Positions 1-5,023 of a DNA stretch of 5,023 nt are shown here, piece by piece. Below the pieces are notes generated by a model. That model ran no database searches. It worked only from the letters and a program-made list of their open reading frames with translations, and was not told where the DNA came from. The stretch is from Alphaproteobacteria bacterium. Its GTDB lineage: Bacteria; Pseudomonadota; Alphaproteobacteria; Rhizobiales; Xanthobacteraceae. The position numbers were made by a program, and so were the translations under genes. The stretch spans positions 1 to 5,023 of the forward strand of contig VAZS01000109.1 in NCBI GenBank assembly GCA_005884855.1, given 5' to 3'. Position 1 is the first letter of the stretch. Every line of letters begins with the position of its first letter.

Positions 1-163
1 CGAGCGCGACCACCAGATTGGTGCCGGTCGGGAACAGATGCGGACTTTGATGCGACAAGCCATGGCTGCGCGCGATCTCAAGCGCCGCCGCCAGGCACCG
101 AGACGAATCGGCTCGCCATGCCTGGTAAGTTTCGACAGTCGTCAGGCGCGGCATTGAGTTCAT
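1..163 (-). CDS. Probable aminoglycoside-phosphotransferase-like (APH/kinase-fold) protein, N-terminal fragment
   Basis: This minus-strand reading frame starts at ATG 163-161 and runs off the left edge, giving 54 complete codons and no stop. An in-frame TAG lies just upstream, so the start can only be TTG 172, ATG 163 or ATG 154. A GGAAG lies 12 nt before ATG 163. About 72% of codons end in G or C, as expected for a real gene in this genome. The peptide has an amphipathic helix-rich start followed by HLFPTGTNLVVAL near residues 42-54. I read this as the first beta strands and nucleotide-binding loop of the APH/choline-kinase-like phosphotransferase superfamily, which transfers phosphate from ATP to small molecules or proteins. 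The catalytic HxD...N and DxD motifs would lie outside the window, so the fold assignment is tentative and the substrate unknown. The gene lies 56 nt behind ugpB on the same strand with no obvious terminator between, so co-transcription is likely. Confidence 0.6.
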   Translation of the reverse strand, partial: MNSMPRLTTVETYQAWRADSSRCLAAALEIARSHGLSHQSPHLFPTGTNLVVAL

Positions 164-219
164 GATTCGCAATCGCTTCCAGGCGCCGCTCTATCCCATG
201 AACTGACGTCAGGCCGCAA

Positions 220-1557
220 CTAGCGATCCGGATTGGCCCGCTCGAACTGACGCAGCAGGCGGTTGCCGCGTTCGACCGCGGAATCCAGCGCTGCCTGCGC
301 GGATTTCTTGCCGGCGAAGGCAAGCTCGAGCTCATCCTCGATCGCATCTCGAACCAGCACGAACGATCCGAGCCGAAGTCCCCTCGAATTGTCGGTCGGC
401 GGTTTCAGCGTGATCTGCTCGATCGAGATGGCCGCCCCGGGATTGCGATCGTAAAAACCCTGCGCGCGGGTCAGGTCGAACGCCGCGCGGGTAATCGGCA
501 GGTATCCGGTGTTCTGGTGCCATGCGGCCTGCACCTCCGGTTTCGAGAGGAAGCCGAAGAACTTTGCAACGCCCCTGTATTCCTCGCCCGATCGGTTGCG
601 CAGCACCCACAACGTTGCGCCGCCAATGATTGTGTTCTGCGGCGCGCCTGCGACTTCGGGCCAGAATGGCAGCAGGCCGTAACCGACCTCGAACCTTGAA
701 TTGGCGTTGATGTCGGCGCGCGTCGCCGATGACCCGATGAAGATTCCGCATTCACCCTTCTGAAACCGGGGCTCGGCCTTGGTGGCACGACCGCTATAGT
801 CGAAGGCCTTGTCGGTCTGCCATTCCGCCAGTTGCGCGATGTGCCGCACCAGCACGGGATTATTGAACGTCAGCATCGCGTCCAGCCCGCCGAAACCATT
901 GGCCTCGGTCGAGATCGGCAGATTGTGATATGCGGAGAAATTCTCGACGTTGATCCACGAAGGCCATGACGTGGTGAACCCGCAAGCCGCACCGGATTGG
1001 CGTAGTCGTTTCGCCGCCGCGCCGACCTCGGGCCAGGTCTTTGGCGCGATTTCGGGATTAAGGCCGGCGGCGCGGAACAGGTTCTTGTTGTAATACAGGA
1101 TCGGCGTCGAGGCGTTGAACGGGAATGACAGCATGTTGCCGGCAACATCGCTGTAATATCCAACCACAGCCGGAAGATAGGCGGCCGGAGAAAATGGCTC
1201 CGCCTGATCGCGCATCAGCTCGAACACAGGATAAATCGCTCCGCGCGCCGCCATCATGGTCGCTGTTGCAATTTCGTTTACCTGAACGATGGCGGGCTGG
1301 CTGCGCGAGCGAAACGCAAAAATCGCCGCTGTCACGGTTTCGGTATAATTGCCCTTGTGGCTAGGGAGGACGCGGTATTCGGACTGCGAGGCGTTGAAAT
1401 CGGCGGCGAGCTTCTCAACCTGCCGGCCGAGTTCGCCCGACATCGCGTGCCACCAGATGATCTCGGTGACCGCGAACGCAGGAGCGCTTGATGTGAGCGC
1501 TATTGCGATGGCCGCGCATCGCAGCAGTCGCAGAGCCGATTTCAGAGATAGGGCCAT
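220..1557 (-). CDS. ugpB: UgpB-type periplasmic binding protein of the glycerol-3-phosphate/glycerophosphodiester ABC transporter
   Basis: The 445-residue product is a family 1 extracellular solute-binding protein, close in length to E. coli UgpB (438 residues). It should capture sn-glycerol-3-phosphate or glycerophosphocholine in the periplasm and pass it to the UgpAE permease and UgpC ATPase. Residues 1-29 form a Sec signal peptide: a basic start, a hydrophobic core, and cleavage after AFA just before VTEIIWWHAM. Stretches I recall as near-identical in E. coli UgpB are the GELG near 41-44, HKGNY at 67-71, the TATMMA near 98-103, PFNASTPILYYNK at 146-158, ENFSA at 205-209, APQNTIIGGATLWV at 305-318, the HQNTGYLPIT near 347-356, RGLRLG at 392-397 and AVERGNRLLRQFE at 427-439. 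The two tryptophans at 198 and 201 (WPSW) match the WQGW pair that packs against choline in E. coli UgpB, so glycerophosphocholine binding is plausible. The ATG start has GGAGG 12 nt upstream. No Ugp permease gene follows in the visible sequence; the next gene is a probable phosphotransferase. Confidence 0.95.
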   Translation of the reverse strand: MALSLKSALRLLRCAAIAIALTSSAPAFAVTEIIWWHAMSGELGRQVEKLAADFNASQSEYRVLPSHKGNYTETVTAAIFAFRSRSQPAIVQVNEIATATMMAARGAIYPVFELMRDQAEPFSPAAYLPAVVGYYSDVAGNMLSFPFNASTPILYYNKNLFRAAGLNPEIAPKTWPEVGAAAKRLRQSGAACGFTTSWPSWINVENFSAYHNLPISTEANGFGGLDAMLTFNNPVLVRHIAQLAEWQTDKAFDYSGRATKAEPRFQKGECGIFIGSSATRADINANSRFEVGYGLLPFWPEVAGAPQNTIIGGATLWVLRNRSGEEYRGVAKFFGFLSKPEVQAAWHQNTGYLPITRAAFDLTRAQGFYDRNPGAAISIEQITLKPPTDNSRGLRLGSFVLVRDAIEDELELAFAGKKSAQAALDSAVERGNRLLRQFERANPDR

Positions 1558-1569
1558 TTTGATCCGTAG

Positions 1570-1574
1570 CCTCC
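1570..1574 (-). promoter_or_regulatory. Ribosome binding site of ugpB
   Basis: Read on the minus strand this is GGAGG, a full Shine-Dalgarno core, 12 nt before ATG 1557-1555. The spacing is somewhat long, but no other start codon fits and the signal peptide begins correctly at this ATG. The core sits inside the 8-bp palindrome CTCCGGAG. Confidence 0.6.
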
Positions 1575-1601
1575 GGAGCGCGATTTTTTGTGTCGCGCCG
1601 C

Positions 1602-1630
1602 TATAAATTTCAAGCGCTAAATTTTTTCAA
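1602..1630 (-). promoter_or_regulatory. Candidate sigma70-type promoter for ugpB
   Basis: On the minus strand TTGAAA (1630-1625) is followed after exactly 17 nt by TTTATA (1607-1602), a fair match to a -35/-10 pair. Transcription would begin near 1595, giving a leader of about 40 nt that includes the GGAGG ribosome binding site. The stretch is clearly AT-rich compared with the flanking GC-rich DNA. Two AAATTT hexamers (1605-1610 and 1619-1624), themselves palindromic, overlap the -10 and the spacer and could belong to an operator. I found no convincing Pho box, although ugp genes are under PhoB control in E. coli. This is pattern matching only. Confidence 0.35.
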
Positions 1631-1760
1631 TCCGCAAAGCAGAACTCGCGGCCACAATTAACGGTATAAACGGCAGTCGTAGAATAGCCTATCTCGTCGG
1701 CTTCCACCAAATAGCATTGAACCTTTTATTCATTTCATCGACATCATCATAAGGGGATCG

Positions 1761-1940
1761 TTGCCTGTGTACAGCCGCGCCGAGCTTTCGCGGACAGTAT
1801 TGGCCGCTAGTTGCGCTGTTTTGACGGCGAAGGCGGTCACGCCAGAGTTCCGCGCTGACACCGCGATCCGCATCCAGTGCAGAAAATGGAAAGCGCTGGA
1901 GGAGCACAGGAGCAACGCGATCCCGCGAGCGCTGCGCTGA
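1761..1940 (+). CDS. Possible small ORF (59 codons) upstream of the sensor kinase, function unknown
   Basis: The frame can start at TTG 1761 or GTG 1767 and ends at TGA 1938-1940, 33 nt before the kinase start. AAGGGG at 1751-1756 lies 10 nt before the GTG and 4 nt before the TTG, so GTG is the better-spaced start. About 76% of codons end in G or C, against about 60% and 57% G+C at first and second positions. That is the gradient expected of real genes here. The N-terminus has a mildly hydrophobic run (TVLAASCAVLTAKA) and the rest is basic and helical. I recognise no family. The frame is the same as that of the kinase, so this could be a small gene, a decayed 5' extension of the kinase, or chance. 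No ATG and a weak ribosome binding site keep confidence low. Confidence 0.25.
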   Translation: MPVYSRAELSRTVLAASCAVLTAKAVTPEFRADTAIRIQCRKWKALEEHRSNAIPRALR

Positions 1941-1954
1941 TCGGACGAATTCGC

Positions 1955-1963
1955 AAGGTGGAG
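1955..1963 (+). promoter_or_regulatory. Ribosome binding site supporting the TTG start of the kinase
   Basis: AAGGTGGAG contains GGAG (1960-1963) 10 nt before TTG 1974-1976. There is no in-frame ATG before the first membrane segment, and upstream the frame is closed by TGA 1938-1940. This site is the main reason to place the start at the TTG. The in-frame GTG codons at valines 27 and 30, closer to the membrane segment, are the alternatives. Confidence 0.5.
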
Positions 1964-1973
1964 TAAGCGGGCT

Positions 1974-4055
1974 TTGGCAGTACCCCGGCAGGAAGCAGAT
2001 GAACGGCCGACGAGGCTCGCCGCCCAAATTCGTGCCAGTATTGTTGGACTGGTGCGCGCGGTGCCGATCCGCTGGCGCATCCTGTCGATCGCGTCCCTGA
2101 ACTCGGCGGTCGTCGTGGTTTTGGTTGCCCTGATATGGAACGGCGCCCAGGTGTTGGGTTCGGCCTGGGATGACGTGCGGCAAGTGCGTGAGTCCGACAA
2201 GATCCTGGCGCTGCTGGAGAGCGAAACCGGCCGGCTGCAGAATCTGATTCATCGCTACATCAACCAGCCCAGTCCCGAGCTGTTCGCCGAAATATTGCTG
2301 TTGCGCGAAGCCGTGCTCGGCACTCTTTCAACGCGCGCCTCGACAGATCCCATGCTATCGGGATCGGTGGAGGAGCTTGAGCGCGTCACCGAACGCTTCC
2401 TCAACGGATTTGGCGAGCTGCGCGCCGTACAGGCGACAATTTCGACCACCTATGACGAGCAGGTATTGCGTCCGGCGAGGGAAATGGCCGAACTCTACTC
2501 GATCATCGAGGGCGCCACCGGACAACGCGACGCGCTGATCTGGCCATCGCTTGGCAAATCGCGCGAAGCATTCACCGCGATGCTGGTCGCCGCAAATGCC
2601 TACTATCTTTCGCTCGCGACCGCATCGGCCGAGGAAGCCCGCCGCAGCACCGAGACCATCGAGAAGACCATCCCCGTCATGTCCGACCTCGCTGACAACG
2701 ACCTGCAGCGGCTGGCGCTGCAGCGGCTGCAGATACGCGCAGCGGCGCTGCGGGAGGGCCTTGTCAGATTGTCGGAGCAGCTCGCCAATCGGACGGAGTT
2801 ATTGCGCAACACAATCGACGCCAGTCAGGCCGAAGCAATCGGCGCAATCGATGGTCTTTCGGTCAAGATGCGGCAGCGCGAGCAGAAAGCGCAGGAGACA
2901 TTCGACCGGACGCTGACCGGCATATCCCGCAGGGTATTTTCCATCGCGGTAATCTTTCTCGGCATTATCATCACCGCGGGCGTAGTGATCGCGCTGAGCA
3001 TCAGGCTCCCCCTGCAGCAGATCATGGCGGCGATGCACGCCATCACCACGGGCGATTATGACCGCCGCGTGCAGGGGACCGGCGCAAAGGACGAGGTCGG
3101 CGCCATGGCGCGAGCGGTCGAGGTCTTTCGCGAAAACGCCATTGCGAAGCGCAAAACCGAAGACGAATTGCGCGCCTCCAAGGAGAAAGCCGAGGGCGCC
3201 CTGCTTGAACTGAGCGCCGCGCAGCAGAACCTGATTGACGCCGAGCGCCTGGCCGCACTCGGCGGTCTGGTGGCCGGCGTCGCCCACGAAGTAAATAATC
3301 CGATCGGCATCAGCTTGACCGTGGCGTCCAGTTTCTCGCGCCGCGCCGAAATCTTCGAGACCGAGCTGAGATCAGAGGCGCCATTGCGCAGGTCGCGGCT
3401 CGAGGAATTCGTCCGGACCTCGCGCGATGCCGCCCAGCAACTGGTAAGCAATCTTCACCGCGCCGGGGAACTGATCCAGTCCTTCAAGCAGGTCGCCGTC
3501 GATCGCTCACATGCCGAGCGCCGGGAATTCAGGCTAAGCGAGGCGACCGACCAGATTATCGCCAGCCTGCGGCCGGTTCTGAAGCGATCGCCGATCGCGC
3601 TCTCGATTGACGTGCCGGAAGGTCTGGTGATCGATGGGTACCCAGGCGCTTATGGGCAGATTTTGACCAACTTATTCCTGAATGCGGCAACTCACGCGTT
3701 CGCCGATGGGCGCGCGGGTGCGATTACGATATCAGCCAAACCCCGCGGCATCGAGGACGTCGAGATTATTTTTGCCGACAATGGGGCCGGAATGACACCG
3801 GAAGTGCAGCGGCAGGCCTTCGATCCGTTCTTCACGACGCGCCGGAACGATGGCGGAACAGGTCTAGGCCTGCATATCGTCTATAATCTCGTTACCCAGC
3901 AGCTTGGAGGCCGAATGATGCTGGAGTCAAGACTGGGACAAGGCACCACATTTCGCATTATCATGCCGAGAGCCGCCAAGCGCGGCTCGGTGATCGGAGA
4001 ACACGCAAGCCACGGAAGCTCCCAATGGCCGAACAGGACGATGTCCTCCACCTGA
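1974..4055 (+). CDS. Membrane-bound HAMP-containing sensor histidine kinase
   Basis: This 693-residue inner-membrane kinase should sense a periplasmic signal, autophosphorylate on histidine and pass the phosphate to the overlapping response regulator. Domains in order: a basic cytoplasmic start, transmembrane helix 1 (about 36-58), a periplasmic region of about 260 residues, transmembrane helix 2 (about 321-343), HAMP (about 343-395, with DEVG at 373-376), and a coiled-coil linker (about 393-425). The dimerisation box follows, LAALGGLVAGVAHEVNNPIG, with phospho-acceptor His438. The ATPase domain has the N box (Asn566 and Asn570), G1 DNGAGM (602-607), F box FDPFF (616-620) and G2 GGTGLGL (627-633), so all catalytic motifs are present. 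The box resembles DctB-type HisKA domains. The periplasmic region is almost entirely predicted helix with no PAS or Cache hallmark, and could be a helical-bundle sensor. About 27 residues follow the last catalytic strand and partly overlap the regulator gene. The start is TTG. The ligand is unknown; the adjacent ugpB hints at glycerophosphodiesters. Confidence 0.92.
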   Translation: MAVPRQEADERPTRLAAQIRASIVGLVRAVPIRWRILSIASLNSAVVVVLVALIWNGAQVLGSAWDDVRQVRESDKILALLESETGRLQNLIHRYINQPSPELFAEILLLREAVLGTLSTRASTDPMLSGSVEELERVTERFLNGFGELRAVQATISTTYDEQVLRPAREMAELYSIIEGATGQRDALIWPSLGKSREAFTAMLVAANAYYLSLATASAEEARRSTETIEKTIPVMSDLADNDLQRLALQRLQIRAAALREGLVRLSEQLANRTELLRNTIDASQAEAIGAIDGLSVKMRQREQKAQETFDRTLTGISRRVFSIAVIFLGIIITAGVVIALSIRLPLQQIMAAMHAITTGDYDRRVQGTGAKDEVGAMARAVEVFRENAIAKRKTEDELRASKEKAEGALLELSAAQQNLIDAERLAALGGLVAGVAHEVNNPIGISLTVASSFSRRAEIFETELRSEAPLRRSRLEEFVRTSRDAAQQLVSNLHRAGELIQSFKQVAVDRSHAERREFRLSEATDQIIASLRPVLKRSPIALSIDVPEGLVIDGYPGAYGQILTNLFLNAATHAFADGRAGAITISAKPRGIEDVEIIFADNGAGMTPEVQRQAFDPFFTTRRNDGGTGLGLHIVYNLVTQQLGGRMMLESRLGQGTTFRIIMPRAAKRGSVIGEHASHGSSQWPNRTMSST
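2703..2729 (+). repeat. Short in-frame direct repeat, two 12-bp copies with a 15-bp period
   Basis: CTGCAGCGGCTG occurs at 2703-2714 and again at 2718-2729, separated by GCG. The period is five codons, so the kinase reads LQRLALQRL within its periplasmic helical region (residues 244-252). It keeps the helix in register and may be a small local duplication. Confidence 0.6.
4014..4018 (+). promoter_or_regulatory. Ribosome binding site of the response regulator, inside the kinase gene
   Basis: GGAAG lies 6 nt before ATG 4025-4027 and within the last codons of the kinase. It supports this ATG as the regulator start and a translationally coupled pair. Confidence 0.6.
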
Positions 4056-5023
4056 TCGACGATGCCGGAGCCGTTCCGGAAGCATCGAGCGCACGCAAAT
4101 GGAAGGTCGCCGTTATCGACGACGACCCGGCCGTGCACGAGGGTACGCGATTTGCCCTGAGCGACTACAGTCTCCGCGGCCAGTCGCTGGAAATCCTGTC
4201 GGCCTACTCGGCCGCCGAAGGCCGCAGCTTGATGCGCGCGCATCCCGATATCGCGGCGGTGCTGCTCGATGTCATCATGGAAACCGACGCCGCGGGTCTC
4301 GATCTGGTCGAGTATATCCGCAACGAAATCCATAACGAGACTATCCGCATCATCCTGCGCACCGGCCAGCCAGGGCAGGCGCCCGAGCGCCGCGTTATCG
4401 TGCAGTACGATATCAACGACTACAAGGCCAAGACCGAGCTGACCGCTGACAAGCTGTTCACCTCGCTGACCGCCGCGCTGCGCAGTTATCAGCAACTTGA
4501 GCGTATGGTGCAGACAAGGCGCGGCCTTGAGATCATCATCGAGGCCGCCTCGACACTGTACGACTTCAGATCGATGCAACGTCTTGCTGAAGGCGTGCTG
4601 ACCCAGCTTGCATCCCTTATCAATGTCGATTGCGCCGGCATCCTGGTGCTGCGCGATGAGGGCGGCAGCTCGGGTGTGGATTTTTCGGTGCTTGCCGGCT
4701 CAGGTTGCTACAGCCGCTTCATCGGAACGAATGGCTCCAAGTCGCTCGATCCGGAGGTGCGCCAAATGGTTGAAGCGGCGTTCCAGCGCCGCAAAAATGA
4801 ATTCCTGGATCAGCGCAGCGTCCTTTATCTGCGCACCGGCAGCGGGCGCGAGGTGGTCGTGCTGTTGCAGGCCGAGCGCCAGCTATCGGAGACGGATCGC
4901 GCGTTGGTCGAGATTTTCGGCAGCCGGCTTTCGATCGCGTTCGATAACGTGATTCTTTATCAACAACTGCAGCAGGCCAACAGCCAACTGGAAGATCGGG
5001 TCGCACAGCGGACCCGCGCGCTG
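4025..5023 (+). CDS. Response regulator with receiver and DUF3369 domains, C-terminal output domain cut by window edge
   Basis: The frame starts at ATG 4025, overlaps the kinase by 31 bp in another frame, and stays open through 333 codons to the window edge. A 25-residue acidic tail leads into a receiver domain (about 26-150). It has the acidic triad DDD at 32-34, phospho-acceptor Asp82 in LLDVIMETD, Thr113, and a lysine in the KAKTE motif (Lys136, or less likely Lys134). The receiver ends with RTGQPGQAPE and YDINDYKAKTELT, a form I associate with DUF3369 regulators. The DUF3369 domain follows (about 155-305), beginning RRGLEIIIEAASTLYD; it is GAF-like and of unknown function. The last visible residues (about 306-333, with QQLQQANSQLEDRVAQRT) form a coiled coil of the type that links to an enzymatic output. 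In this family the output can be a GGDEF diguanylate cyclase, an HD-GYP phosphodiesterase or a histidine kinase; here it is not visible. It is the likely phosphate acceptor of the upstream kinase. Confidence 0.92.
   Translation, partial: MAEQDDVLHLIDDAGAVPEASSARKWKVAVIDDDPAVHEGTRFALSDYSLRGQSLEILSAYSAAEGRSLMRAHPDIAAVLLDVIMETDAAGLDLVEYIRNEIHNETIRIILRTGQPGQAPERRVIVQYDINDYKAKTELTADKLFTSLTAALRSYQQLERMVQTRRGLEIIIEAASTLYDFRSMQRLAEGVLTQLASLINVDCAGILVLRDEGGSSGVDFSVLAGSGCYSRFIGTNGSKSLDPEVRQMVEAAFQRRKNEFLDQRSVLYLRTGSGREVVVLLQAERQLSETDRALVEIFGSRLSIAFDNVILYQQLQQANSQLEDRVAQRTRAL

Larger units (their letters stand above)
1558..1973. other. Divergent intergenic region between ugpB and the sensor kinase
   Basis: This 416-bp gap separates two outward-facing transcription units and should hold both of their promoters. 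The ugpB-proximal third (about 1580-1745) is AT-rich, with a candidate minus-strand promoter at 1602-1630. It also has a short direct repeat, AACGG, at 1660-1664 and 1669-1673. The kinase-proximal part (about 1755-1973) is GC-rich and contains an open reading frame of 59 codons with coding-like third positions. I could not identify a confident plus-strand promoter: a TATAAA occurs at 1665-1670 and a TTGAAC near 1719, but neither has a partner at good spacing. I saw no strong terminator hairpin, tRNA or riboswitch-like structure by eye. Confidence 0.8.

Noticed and set aside
203..212. Perfect 10-bp palindrome CTGACGTCAG just after the ugpB stop codon
   Set aside because: A 10-bp palindrome is expected several times by chance in 5 kb. 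It has no loop or T-run to act as a terminator.
78..347. 89-residue minus-strand frame spanning the end of ugpB and the next gene
   Set aside because: It overlaps conserved UgpB C-terminal codons in another frame. The alternative frame starting at ATG 163 gives a far more protein-like sequence.
1581..1590. T-run (TTTTTT) as a plus-strand intrinsic terminator
   Set aside because: No plus-strand gene ends upstream of it, and no stable GC hairpin with a proper loop precedes it.
1655..1680. Possible Pho box upstream of ugpB
   Set aside because: On the minus strand CTGCCGT is a partial match to the CTGTCAT half-site, but the second half-site fits poorly. No -10 lies at the required distance.
1689..2252. 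Minus-strand open frames (1689-2252 and 1730-2200) across the intergenic region and the kinase 5' end
   Set aside because: They overlap the well-supported kinase N-terminus and membrane segment by more than 200 bp. Their translations are low-complexity, Arg/Ser/Gln-rich sequences typical of antisense frames in GC-rich DNA.
3881..4579. 232-residue minus-strand open frame opposite the regulator
   Set aside because: It is antisense to an intact receiver domain with all catalytic residues and shows no recognisable motif. Long antisense frames are common at this G+C content.

Overview
The window looks like GC-rich chromosomal DNA of an alphaproteobacterium. The best guess is a Bradyrhizobium/Rhodopseudomonas-type member of Nitrobacteraceae. 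That guess rests on codon use rich in G/C at third positions, the style of the proteins, and the pairing of a HAMP histidine kinase with a DUF3369 response regulator. The genus is an inference.

Layout. The window has two divergent blocks separated by a 416-bp intergenic region (1558-1973). The left block is on the minus strand. It starts with a clear UgpB-type periplasmic binding protein for glycerol-3-phosphate or glycerophosphodiesters (1557 down to 220). After a 56-nt gap comes the N-terminal part of a probable aminoglycoside-phosphotransferase-like (kinase-fold) protein (163 down to 1), cut by the window edge. The right block is on the plus strand. It holds a 693-residue membrane-bound sensor histidine kinase (1974-4055, TTG start) and, overlapping its end by 31 bp, a response regulator with a receiver domain, a DUF3369 domain and a terminal coiled coil (4025 to the window end). 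The regulator's output domain lies outside the window.

The intergenic region carries a plausible sigma70-like promoter for ugpB and a short direct repeat. It also has a possible 59-codon small ORF that lies in the same frame as the kinase and is separated from it by one stop codon.

How the genes may work together. The kinase and regulator are very likely one translationally coupled signalling pair. The divergent ugpB supplies a soluble periplasmic solute receptor next to a kinase with a large helical periplasmic sensor. The pair may therefore control, or sense through, glycerophosphodiester uptake; this link rests on gene order only. The gene after ugpB is not a recognisable ugpA permease, which is unlike the textbook ugpBAEC order. 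I saw no mobile element, CRISPR array, tRNA or rRNA.
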